From NCBI GenBank assembly GCA_964415245.1, contig CAYQAJ010000005.1, forward strand, positions 1 through 48,797: DNA of 48,797 nt, written 5' to 3'. The notes below the pieces were generated by a model, which did not search any database, was not told the DNA's origin, and saw only the letters and a program-made list of their open reading frames with translations. Positions 18,090 to 28,500 of this stretch are shown one piece after another. Source of the stretch: CAYQAJ01 sp964415245 (lineage in GTDB: Bacteria > Planctomycetota > Planctomycetia > Pirellulales > Pirellulaceae). The position numbers and the translations under genes were made by a program. Numbering within the stretch: the first letter of the stretch is position 1; the number at the start of each line of letters is the position of its first letter.

Positions 18090-18546
18090 AAGATATACTC
18101 CTATTTCCAACTACGGGAGCCCAAGATTCGGGTGCAGGCCGGTTGCGCGCCGCTACAGGCCAAGGCCGGCCGCCACTCTTCTCTGCGTGGTGCCGAACCT
18201 GGAAGAATCACTCACGTCCCGCCGGGCAAAATACCGGAGTTTGACAAGCTGGCTCGTATCACCATCCACCAGCGGCAGGTACGTCTTGTGCACCAAGTCC
18301 GTTGGCGGAACCTCTGCCTTGTTGAGTCCCAGGATATTTTGGCCGCGGTCAATCTGCTAGGCGAGTCGTCGACGCTGCCGCCGCGCCTATCTATGCCCAC
18401 ATATCATTGTCACACAGTTCCCAGCGGGAGCGCTCCGCTTTCTGCGGAAAATCTAACGTACTGCGTCCGATCGAGTCGCGCGGAGGGCGTTGCGGCAATA
18501 GGGGTCGCCACGATCGTAAGGCGATAGTAACCGCTTCGGCACGTCT
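18090..18546. other. Intergenic stretch of ~450 bp with a possible minus-strand fragment
   Basis: The 5' part should contain the promoter of the UxuA-like gene. On the minus strand, roughly 18165-18360, a frame free of stops reads QNILGLNKAEVPPTDLVHKT, then YLPLVDGDTSQLVKLRYFAR. Its composition is more protein-like than the other frames, but it has no start codon and I cannot assign a family. It may be a pseudogene remnant. Confidence 0.35.
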
Positions 18547-19231
18547 GTGCCCCGATTGCTGCCCCCCCCAATAAAATCTACCGATGGGTATCGGGAACCG
18601 CCGGGCAAACGGACGCGCGACCGAGGCGGGCCACCCTCCGGCGGCTTCGCCGCGACGACGCTGCTGACCGGAGGATGTGACGAGAACGACGAACGGCTGG
18701 CCCAGCGGGCTGCCCAGAGCATGCAGCGGCAGGCCGAACAGAACAAACAGATGTCCGAGCTGCAGTGGGAAGTGGCCCAGGGCGCCCGCCAGCTCGTCGA
18801 GGCTGATGCGGAAACCCGCTCCAAGTTCGTGGCGATGCAGGGCGAAATGCAAAAACAGCAGGCCGAGGTTGGCCGTCAACAACGAGGCACTCGAGAAACG
18901 CGAGTTCCAGGTCGAGCGCGAAATGCTGGCCAAGGTCCGCGGCGTGCCCGTCGAGTCCATCGAGGCACAGCCCTATCGCTATGACCAGGAAGTGAACAAC
19001 GCCGTCGAGCGGCGGCAGTCAGTGTTCGAAGACGAGCTATTGGCCGAGAGCGAGCCGGGGCGGCGGATTCGTCAGCTTCGGGTCGAGAAAGATAGTCTTC
19101 TCGATACAATTTGGATCGCAACTTCCCCACGCGAAATTAAGGTTTTGTGGACCAAGGTGGGCGAGCTGTTGGGCGACGAGCAGACTGCGCTGGTGCGCGA
19201 CGCGCTGGCGATCGAGCCGGTGGAAGATTGA
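18547..19231 (+). pseudogene. Coiled-coil putative lipoprotein gene broken by a frameshift
   Basis: The protein is split between two frames. The first reads LLTGGCDENDERLAQRAAQS, then QAEQNKQMSELQWEVAQGAR and VAMQGEMQKQQAEVGRQ. Near 18876-18882 the coding sense moves forward by one base and continues as NNEALEKREFQVEREMLAKV to the stop at 19231. Together they give a long charged helix (likely coiled coil) and a small C-terminal domain ending in LWTKVGELLGDEQTALVRDA. The LTGGC near the start could be a weak lipobox, but the ~45 residues upstream are Pro/Arg-rich and not a signal peptide, so the 5' end also seems damaged. The family is not recognised. The gene could be intact in nature if the frameshift is an assembly error. 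Confidence 0.55.
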
Positions 19232-19252
19232 ATCCCGAATCGCCGTAAATCT

Positions 19253-19287
19253 CGGGGCCGCCCGCAAGGGCGACCCCGGGGACTTTT
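19253..19287 (+). terminator. Intrinsic terminator after the coiled-coil gene
   Basis: CGGGGCCGCCC (19253-19263) pairs with GGGCGACCCCG (19268-19278) with a single mismatch around a GCAA tetraloop, followed within a few bases by a run of four T. It begins 21 bases after the stop codon. Confidence 0.7.
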
Positions 19288-19403
19288 CATTTACGTATCC
19301 GAGCGAAGTGCTCTGACAATTCCTTTCCGCCGCCCGCTACCTCGTTTCGATTCACCAAGCCTGGGATCGAGCCAAGTTCCCTTGGCGCAGCCCGCCGCAC
19401 ATC

Positions 19404-19635
19404 TCAGGCTGCTTTGCGGGCAGCAGATCCGTGCTGCTGCTCGTGCACCGCGACAGACTCGACATACGATTCGCGGAATCGGCGCGGGTCCGATGCAGGA
19501 AAGCACACACCGGACGCCGACAAACCACCGTCGACATTCAGCTCGATCCCACTGATCATCCGCGCGTCGTCGCTGCCTCGCCAGGCAATGGCAAGGGTGA
19601 CATCGGATGCTTGAGCGAGTTCGCCGCGCCGGCTC
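19404..19635 (-). pseudogene. Short-chain dehydrogenase/reductase C-terminal remnant
   Basis: On the minus strand RRGELAQASDVTLAIAWRGS followed by DDARMISGIELNVDGGLSAS is the C-terminal signature of SDR enzymes (ASDDARxITGxxLxVDGG). The rest of the SDR, including the Rossmann glycine motif and the YxxxK active site, is absent; the upstream part of this frame is the ~300 bp dispersed repeat instead. The tail ends with SVAVHEQQHGSAARKAA. It is non-functional as an enzyme and probably arrived with the repeat. Confidence 0.6.
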
Positions 19636-19871
19636 GCGGAGCATAATACGCCAGTGCCCATGCCGGTCAGGACTGCACCTCGCGACACCCCCGTCCTTGG
19701 GTACTGGTGCATCCCGATGCGCATGCGAAGCGCGTCGCGGCGATTCGACGCGAAAAGTCGCTGGAAGCGGCGGCTGGGCGCCGTTGGCTCGATCGCTAGT
19801 TCCGTCGAGCGAGACCGCCCATCAGGCAGATTAACCGCTGAGTGGTAGGTTCGAGTACTGCACGGGGAGGT
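19573..19871 (-). repeat. ~300 bp dispersed repeat, copy 2 (inverted relative to copy 1)
   Basis: Its reverse complement aligns along the whole length with 5455-5753; most differences are single substitutions. This copy continues directly into the SDR tail at its distal end, while copy 1 does not. It may therefore be closer to the ancestral arrangement. It lies about 190 bases upstream of the kinase gene start. Confidence 0.75.
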
Positions 19872-20061
19872 CGAGCCCGACATACGTCGCGGCAAGGTCG
19901 CGATACGACGCAGGGGGCCGATACTGGAACCATCCCCAGTTCGCATGGTAAGCTGGTTCACTGACAACACCGGCTGGATTGCCGCCGACCCTTGCGGGCA
20001 GCGGACAACCGGGCGCGAGCGTTTTCCAGATCGCCGGCTGTCCCACAGAAAGCTCCCGCAG

Positions 20062-22551
20062 ATGATCGGCAAAATCGTCGGCCATTACCGCATCACGTCC
20101 AAACTGGGGGCAGGCGGTATGGGGGAAGTGTTCCTGGCCGAGGACACGCGGCTGCAGCGCAAGGCGGCCGTCAAATTTCTGCCCGCGGAAATGGCCGCCG
20201 ATTCCGACCGGCGGCAGCGGTTCTTTCAAGAAGCCCGAGCCGCATCGGCGCTCAATCACCCACACGTTTGTGTGGTGTACGACGTCGGCGAGACGGACGA
20301 CGGCCTGCCCTTCATCGCGATGGAATTCGTGGAAGGCCGGTCGCTCGACCTCCTGGTCCGGCAGGGGCCGCTGCCGGCATCGCAGGTGGTCGAGATTGCG
20401 ATCCAGGTGGCGGACGCTCTGGACGCCGCCCACGCGCGGCGGATCGTTCATCGCGACATCAAACCCGCCAACATCAGCCTGAACGAGCGGGGACAGGTCA
20501 AGGTGCTCGACTTCGGCCTGGCCAAACGATTGCCACAGACTGCGGCGGGAGGTATCGGCGATGCCACGTCCGAAATGCATCAAACACAAGACGGCATGGT
20601 CCTCGGCACGCCCGCCTACATGAGTCCCGAGCAGGCCGTCGGCAAAACGATCGACCACCGCAGCGACCTGTTCAGCTTAGGCGGCGTCATCTACTGCCTG
20701 CTCACCGGGCGGGCACCGTTTGCCGGCGCGAGTCTGGTCGACGTGCTCGACAGTGTGCTGCGCCGCAAACCGGAGGCCATTGCCCGCTTCAACTACGAAG
20801 TTCCCCCCGAGTTGGAACGCATCACGCTCAAGCTGCTGGCCAAAGACGTCGAGCGGCGTTACCAATCGGCCCGCGATCTGCTCGTCGATCTCAAAAGCCT
20901 GCATCGCGAGCTCGACTCTGCTGCCGATCTTGAATCCAGCCCGAATTCGTCCGTGCCCGGCGGCGCGGGGTGGGAAAGGCAGCTCGCCCGAACTACCGCC
21001 AGCGGCGTCTCGGCAGATTCCGGGCCGTTGCCGACTCCAATGGAGCTGGCCCAAAGCGACGTGGTGATCACCTACGCGAATCTCGATGATCAGCCGGTCA
21101 TGGCGGCTCATCAGGGGTGGATCTCCCAGCTCCATCAGAACCTGCAGGTCCGCGTGGCGCAGCTTTCCGGAAAACGGGTCGCGGTCGTGAAACAGTCCGG
21201 TAACACGGTGTCGGCGGAGAACGAGGCCGAGGTGCTCAAGCACGTGCCGCAGGCCAAGACGGTGGTCTCCGTCCTCTCGCCGCCGTTCGTCAAATCGAAC
21301 GGGTGCCACAAGATCGTGGAGACGTTCTGGAAGAATGCCTGCGATTCGGGACAGTTTGAAGTCAACAACCGCTCGCGATTGTTGAACGTGGTCAAGACAC
21401 CGGTCGAGGAGAAGGAGCTGCCGCCCGAAATCCGTTCGCTGTACACCGGCCTGGTGCCGTACGAATTCTTTGAACGCGATCCGGAGACGGGCCGGATGCG
21501 GGAGTTTGACGAGGCGTTTGGCGACGCGGCGATCCAGCGGTTTCACGAGCGAGTGTACGACGTTGCCTACGATATCTCTCAGGTCCTCAGGTATCTGGGC
21601 GAAGTTCCGCCGGCGGGCGGCAACCGCACCGCGCATCCCAAGACCATCTTTCTGGCTGCCACCACTTCCGACCTCGAACCGCAGCGGGACCAGTTGCGTC
21701 GCGAGCTGATCGAGTTGGGGCACGAAGTCCTTCCCAAGCAGCCCCTGCCGCTGGTTGCCAGCGAACTAGTCGCCGCCGTCGAGCATTGCCTGAAGCAGGC
21801 CGACATTGCCATTCACTTTGTCGGCGAGCATTTCGGCCTGGTGCCCGAAGCGACCGACTTGTCGGTGGTCGCCCTGCAAAACCAGGTGGCCGCCCGGTTC
21901 TGCGACAGTTCCCCGCTGCGGCGGCTGATCTGGATTCCCAAGGGCCTCGCTCCCCGGGACGAACGGCAGGCGTCGTTCATTCGGCAGCTCGAGTCCGAGC
22001 CGCACACCGTCACGGGCGCCGAGCTGATCGCCGACACGCTGGAGAATCTGAAGGTGCTGCTGCGCTGCCGCTGGGAACGGGAACAAAAAGAGCAGGCCAA
22101 GCCCGTTGCCGCGCCGGGAGCGGAAGGGGCCCCGCGGGTGTACCTGATCTGCGATCAGCGGGATGAGGAGGCCATTGAACCGCTGGAAGACTTCTTTTAC
22201 TCGCAGGGGATGGAAGTCAGCCTGCCGGGTTTCGAGGCGGATGAATCCGAAGTTCAGCAGATCCACATTCAGAACCTGCGCGACTGCGACGCCGCGCTGA
22301 TTTACTACGGCGCGGCGGGTATGCACTGGGTCGATTTCAAAATCCGCGATTTGCAGAAGGCGGCCGGGTATCGAGATTCGGTTCCGATTCCGGTCAGCGC
22401 CGTCTATCTCGCGCCGCCGTTCAATCGCCGCAAGGAGCGCTTCAAAAGCGTCTCGGCAGACGTTTTCCGGCAGGCGGAGGAAACGTTCGACCCGGCGTTA
22501 CTCGAAGGTTTCGTCGAATCCGTCCGGCTGGCCAGGGAGTCCGCGAAATGA
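20062..22551 (+). CDS. Ser/Thr protein kinase fused to three TIR/DUF4062-like modules
   Basis: 829 residues from the ATG at 20062; an in-frame ATG at 19945 adds 39 residues without similarity. Residues ~8-270 form a complete Hanks-type kinase: GAGGMGEVF P-loop, K38, HRDIKPAN with catalytic D132, DFG at 150-152 and GTPAYMSPEQA. After a linker come three Rossmann-like modules: ~331-510 (SDVVITYANLDDQPVMAAHQ, later VVSVLSPPFVKSNGC), TIR-like; ~526-676 (TIFLAATTSDLEPQRDQLRR), DUF4062-like; and ~686-823 (RVYLICDQRDEEAIEPLEDF, later CDAALIYYGAAGMHWVDFKI), of the TIR-like type that accompanies nSTAND1 ATPases. There is no signal peptide or membrane segment, so it should be cytoplasmic. The stop overlaps the giant nSTAND gene by 4 bp (ATGA), strongly suggesting a stoichiometric complex. 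Positions that usually carry the TIR catalytic Glu appear substituted, so the modules may be adaptors. Substrates are unknown. Confidence 0.88.
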   Translation: MIGKIVGHYRITSKLGAGGMGEVFLAEDTRLQRKAAVKFLPAEMAADSDRRQRFFQEARAASALNHPHVCVVYDVGETDDGLPFIAMEFVEGRSLDLLVRQGPLPASQVVEIAIQVADALDAAHARRIVHRDIKPANISLNERGQVKVLDFGLAKRLPQTAAGGIGDATSEMHQTQDGMVLGTPAYMSPEQAVGKTIDHRSDLFSLGGVIYCLLTGRAPFAGASLVDVLDSVLRRKPEAIARFNYEVPPELERITLKLLAKDVERRYQSARDLLVDLKSLHRELDSAADLESSPNSSVPGGAGWERQLARTTASGVSADSGPLPTPMELAQSDVVITYANLDDQPVMAAHQGWISQLHQNLQVRVAQLSGKRVAVVKQSGNTVSAENEAEVLKHVPQAKTVVSVLSPPFVKSNGCHKIVETFWKNACDSGQFEVNNRSRLLNVVKTPVEEKELPPEIRSLYTGLVPYEFFERDPETGRMREFDEAFGDAAIQRFHERVYDVAYDISQVLRYLGEVPPAGGNRTAHPKTIFLAATTSDLEPQRDQLRRELIELGHEVLPKQPLPLVASELVAAVEHCLKQADIAIHFVGEHFGLVPEATDLSVVALQNQVAARFCDSSPLRRLIWIPKGLAPRDERQASFIRQLESEPHTVTGAELIADTLENLKVLLRCRWEREQKEQAKPVAAPGAEGAPRVYLICDQRDEEAIEPLEDFFYSQGMEVSLPGFEADESEVQQIHIQNLRDCDAALIYYGAAGMHWVDFKIRDLQKAAGYRDSVPIPVSAVYLAPPFNRRKERFKSVSADVFRQAEETFDPALLEGFVESVRLARESAK

Positions 22552-25500
22552 ACGGGCCGAGCCAACAGCGCGACAATCCTTTTCCGGGTCTGCGACCGTT
22601 CCGCAGCGACGAGCACCATCTGTTCTTCGGCCGCGAAGAGCAGACGGCGGCGCTATTGCAACTGTTGCGGCAGAACCGATTCTTGGCGGTCGTGGGGACG
22701 TCGGGCAGCGGAAAGTCGTCGCTGGTGCGGGCCGGCATGATCGCCGCACTGCACGGCGGCACCATGGCGCACGCCGGGTCGACCTGGGAAATCCTCATCC
22801 TGCGGCCGGGGGGGAGTCCCATCGAAAACCTCGCCCGAGCCGTAGTCGACGCCGACCTGTACGACCCGGACGACCCCAGCACACTGCCGCGCCTCTTGGC
22901 GACTCTCAACCGCAGCCGTTACGGCCTGGTCGAGGCAGTCAAGCAATCGGGCGAGTTGGAACCAGGCACCAACCTGCTGGTGGTGGTCGATCAGTTCGAA
23001 GAGCTGTTCCGCTTCCGCCAGCAGGGAGTCGGCTCGGAAGAAGCAGCGGCGGCGTTTGTCAATCTGCTGCTCACGGCCAGCCAGCAGGCGGAATGCCCGA
23101 TCTACGTCACGATCACCATGCGGTCGGACTATTTGGGGGACTGCTCGGAAATCCCGGGTCTCGCCGAAGCCGTCAACGAGGGGGAATACCTTATTCCCCG
23201 CCTGCTGCGCGACCAGAAGCGGGATGCCATCGAGAAACCGGTCGGCGTGGGAGGGGCTAGGATTGCCCCGTTGCTCGTGCAGCGGTTGTTGAACGACGTC
23301 GGCGACGACCCCGATCAGTTGCCGGTGCTGCAGCACGCCTTAATGCGGATGTGGGACGTCTGGTCGACCAACGGCGAGAACGGCCGACCGATCGACTTCT
23401 GCGATTTCGAGGCCATCGGCGGGCTCGACGCCGCTTTGTCGAATCACGCGGACGAAATCTACGATTCGCTGCCGGATGACGAGCACCGGGCGGCCTGTGA
23501 GCGGATCTTCAAAACGCTCACCGAAAAAGGGACCGACAACCGCGGCATCCGCCGGCCGACGCGCCTGGCGAAACTGGCGGTCATCGCCGGTGCGGACCGC
23601 GAGACGGTAACGACGGTTCTGGATGCCTTCCGGCAGCCCGGCGTCACGTTTCTCATGCCCGGCCGCGAACTCGATCTGGATGACCGGACGGTTCTCGACC
23701 TGTCGCACGAAAGCCTGATGCGCGGCTGGCGGCGGCTGCGGGGGTGGGTAGAAGTAGAGGCGCAATCGGCGCGCATCTTCCGCCGGCTGCTGGACACGGC
23801 CTGGCTGTGGCGAGAGAGGAAAGCGGGCTTGTTCCGCGATCCCGATTTGCAAATCTCGCTGAGTTGGCGGGACGAGGAACAACCCAACCGTGAATGGGCC
23901 GAGCAATACGGCGGCCAGTTCGATACGGCCATCGTATTTCTGAACAGCAGCCAGGCGGAGGCGGAGGCGGAAACCCGTGCCAAAGAGACGGCCCGTCAGC
24001 GGGAGCTGGAACAAGCGCGGCAACTTGCCGAAGCCCGCCAACAACGTCTGGAGCACCAACAGCGCGCGGCGACGAGGTTGCGCGCCATGATCGCCGGCCT
24101 GGCGGTGGTCGCGACGATCGCGGGCATCGCCTGTGTCGCCGCGATGGTCCTATACAACAAGGCCGACAGACTGGCGGTCCTGGCTCAGAAGGAAGCCGAC
24201 AACGCGAACCGCAGCGCCGACGAAGCTAACGAGGAGCGCCAGCGAGTCAAGCAGGAGCAGCAGAGAACTCAAGACGCTCTCACGGAAGTCGAGACACAAA
24301 AGTCAAAAGTCGACGTACTGCTGGATAAGTCGCTCGTCGCGGAGGATAAGGCCGTCAAGGCCGAGCAACGCAGTCGCGAATTCCGCTACGCCACCGACAT
24401 CCAACTGGCCGGCCGGCTCATCGAAGACGAGAACGCCAATGCCACTCAGATCCAGAGCTTGCTCGCGGCCCACGATCCCGCCGGCAACCCCGACTTGCAA
24501 GGCAAAGGCGATCTGCGCGGTTTTGAAGCGCATTACCTCAGCCGGGTGGTAGACAGCCAGGCCGCGGTATTCCCGGCCGCGAGTGAAGCAATCGTGGCTG
24601 CTGTGGTCACGCCGGAGGGAGAGCTCGTCACGCTGGACGACCAGGTGCGACTACGGCGCCTGAATGTCAAAACCCGGCAGGAGACGCGAGCGGTTCTCGA
24701 TCTCGGCACCGATCGCAAGCCGCTCACCAAGGCGTTGTCTCCTGACGGTAAGTTGGTCGCGCTAGCCGTCGGAAACCAGGTCGTCCTCCTGGATGCGGCA
24801 ACCGGCGAGGAAACCGGCCCGGCGATTCGGAGCGACGCCCAGTTCGGCCTCATTTTCACGCCGGACAGTCATCGGCTCGTTACCATCGGCAGCAACATCG
24901 GTTGGTGGGACGTCTCTACTGGCAAGCCGATCGCTCTCCAAGCCTCGGGAATCGGGAACGTCTCCGCCGAACAACGAGGCCGTTTGGTGTCGATTTCCGC
25001 TGACGGTAAGACCGTCGCCGTCGGCGGCCTGAATGTCGCGTACGCAAGCAGTTCGTTCTCGGTCTTCCGGCTGGATGAGGAGGCCCGCGAGGTGGAGCTG
25101 CTGCTCCAGGCATATACGCCGAACATGGGCAGCATCCGCACGGTGGCGATCAGCCCGGACGGCACGAAGCTGGCGGCCAGCCAGTTTTTTTCCGGTCGGG
25201 TGATTCTGTTCGATTGCGCCAGCGGCCGCCCACTGACGAGCAACGCATCGGAACACTCGGCCTCCGTTTCCGCCATCGGTTTCAATCCGGCCGGCAAGGA
25301 GATGGTTACCGCCTCGCTCGACGGTATGGTCAAGGTCTGGGACGACTACGAGTCGCTCGAAACCGCGAACAAATCTCTTCTGGGACATACCGGCGAGGTC
25401 GCGCTGGCGACCTTTACGTCCGATGGCAAACGGCTTGTCAGTGCCGGCAAGGACAAGACCGTCCGCCTGTGGGATCTCAGCCGCGAGGGGACGTCGCTGC

Positions 25501-28500
25501 GCCGTGCGCTCGCGGGCAATCTTGCGTATCGGGTGGCATTTTCTCCCGATGGCCTGCTGCTGGCGACAAGCGGCGTCAATTCCAACGGAGTGTCGATCCG
25601 GGAGGCCGCCACCGGCGAGGTGGTCCGCAACCTGAACCGGCCCAACAGCGAGTCCCAGCCGCGTCCCTCCCCCGCAAGTGTGGCTTTTTCACCCGACAAC
25701 CGTTGGCTGGCCGTCGGATACGGCGGGGCGGCCAACCAGTCCTACATCGAATTGTGGAACATCGATGCCGACCACGACCAATCGCCCGTGATCCTGCCGG
25801 CGGCGACCGAAATCCCCGGCTTTAACGTGTCGCCGACTACCGGCATCGTCAGCGCCCTGGCCTTTTCGCCGGACGGCAAGTTCCTCGTCGCCGGTTTCGG
25901 CTCGCTCTACAGCCTGCCGACCGGCGACATCGGCGATTTCCCGTTGCAGGTCATCGACGTGTCCGCCCGCCGCACCGTCCGCCTGCTGGACGGGCACCAG
26001 AATTACTGCGTGTCGGTCGCCTTTTCCCATGACGGCGCGCGGATGGCCAGCGCCAGCTATGACGGCACGGTGCGCATCTGGGACACCGCCACTTGGAAAA
26101 CGCTTTTCGTCCTTGACAATCCAGACTCCTACTCGGACCTCGGCCGGCGGCGGATGTTCGACGTGGCGTTTTCTCCCGACGCAGCGCTGCTGGCCACCGC
26201 CAGCCACGAAGGCAGCGTCCACGTCTGGAACGCCGCCACGGGAGAACTCGTGCAGACTCTCCGGGGGCATACCAACGGCGTGTTGAGCGTGGCATTTTCT
26301 CCCGACGGAAAAACGTTGGCCTCCGGCAGCCAGGACAACACCATCGGGCTGTGGAACGTAGCTACCTGGCGCGAGTTGATGCGCCTCGAATCCGGCGGCA
26401 GCGATTATTCTCCCAGGGCATTGGCCTTTTCCCCGGACAGCCGGCAGTTGGTCGGCGCGGGCGGAGTAACGCTCTCCTGGTCGACGCGCCCGATGGACGG
26501 CAGCTCCCCGGACCAGTTGGCCGCTCAGCTTGTCACGCTGCTCGAATCCCAAGCGGACTTCCAGAACCGCATCCGCATGCTTTCCGATAACCTGCGTCTG
26601 CACGAGGCGCTGGCCATCGTCGCACAGCAGAGACCCCAAGACGATCGCGTGCTATCGGCACTGGCGGCGACCCGCGCTAACTGGCATGCCTCGCGCGAAC
26701 AATGGCCGACCGCGGTCGCCGAGTTAGACCGGCTGAAAAAGCTCAACTCCCAAAACCCCGCAGGCTGGCTCCGCACCCCGGCGCGGCTGCGGATCGCGCG
26801 GGCATGCATCGAGCAGGACCGCCCCGCCGACGCGGTGCTTCTATTGGCGCACGGTGCCCGGCAGCGTGGGGAAGACGGCATCCCGATGGCCCGCGAACAG
26901 GTCGCCTTCGGCTTCGGTTACAAAGTCGATTCCGGAACCGTTAAAGTCACCGATCGCCCGACCGGTTTGGGAACCCCTTCTGTCGACCTGTCGCCGGGGG
27001 ACGTCATCCTGAAGATCAACGACACCGAACTGACCGCGGAGACCATCCCCCAACTCGGGACATTGTTGCAAGGGAACGCCGGGACGAAACTTCGGCTCAC
27101 CGTGCGGCGGGCGGCCGGCGGACAGCAGGAAGAGGTCGAAATCACTAAGGTGAAGCACTTTTTTGATCCGGTCACCAGCGATCTGCTGATCCCGCTACGA
27201 GCGGCGGTCGACGAACGGGTCGAGAAAGACCCGGCGAATGTACCGCTGCGCGAGGCGCGTGCGGAACTGGCGCTGCAGTGGCAGGGGAACAACGAGGCGG
27301 CAGCCGATTTGACCGCCGCCATTGACGCGCTGGTGGATCAAGCGAGCGACGAAACGGCCCAAGTTCTGGTCCGGCTGTATCAGCGTCGCGGGACGGTCAA
27401 TGCCGCCCTGCGTAGATGGCAGCAGGCGGCCGGCGACTTCGCCCACGTCGAAGCGGAAGAATCGACCGACGAACTGCTATTGCGCAGTCAGGCGGAAACG
27501 CAGGCGGAACTGCTGCTGCAATGGGATTCCACCGGACAAGGTTCCGAGACCATTGTCCCCACCTCCGAAACGGCCGAAACGAGCTGGCGCTATACCACGC
27601 AGAAACCGGCAGGTACATGGAACCAAACGAGCTTCGACGACTCCGCCTGGCAGCAGGGCCTCATGCCCTTCGGCACCTCGGAGCGCGACCCGCGGACTCC
27701 GTGGACGACGCCCGACATCTGGCTCCGCCACACGTTTCAGGGGAACCCGTTTCTGGAATGGCAACCCCTGTTCCTGAAGTTCGACGTGGACGACAGCGCC
27801 GACATCTACCTGAATGGGAAACGGTTGTTCCAGCGAGGTACGTGGACCCAGAGTGAGTACGTGTACCAGGCGGTTGAAAGATTTGCGCCCGACCTCATCG
27901 CGTCCGGCACCAACGTCCTCGCCTTGCACTGCCACAACAACCAGCGCGGCGCGATCATCGACATCGGACTCTACGCATCGCCGAAGTCCTCCAGCGAACT
28001 ACAGAAGCTGCTCGTCGCGAGAGCGCTTTCCGACCCGTGGCAGAAGCTCGCGGCCATTCATCGGTTCAACGATGACCACCAGGCCATTGACCGGCTCGTC
28101 GCCCGGCGACCCCAGGCGGCCGGAATCATCGGTGATCTGTACATCCAACAGAACGATGGTGAAGAGATAGACTGGCAGCGAGCCATCGAGATTTACAGCA
28201 AAGGGATCACGGACGAAACGCCCGATGCCGATCTGCTCGCCCGACGAGCCCGCGCGCAGGAACAACTGCACGACTGGGCCGCTGCCGCCGCCGACTGGGA
28301 GCACGTTGCGAAGATCGAGCCGGACGGGACGAAGCTGCTGACCGAATTCGCCAATCGTTTAGCGCAGGCCGACCAACGCGCGCTGGCCTCGGCCCAGCGC
28401 GACGAAGTCCGTCAAAGGTTCGAATCCCTTTTGCAGGCCGACCCTGCCGACGAACTCGCCGTCTCCGGCCTGGCTCGGGTTCTGCTCGACATGAGCGAAC

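Noticed and set aside
18165..18360. A stop-free minus-strand frame with protein-like composition (VPPTDLVHKTYLPLVDGDTS)
   Set aside because: No start codon or ribosome binding site and no recognisable family; mentioned in the gap description only.
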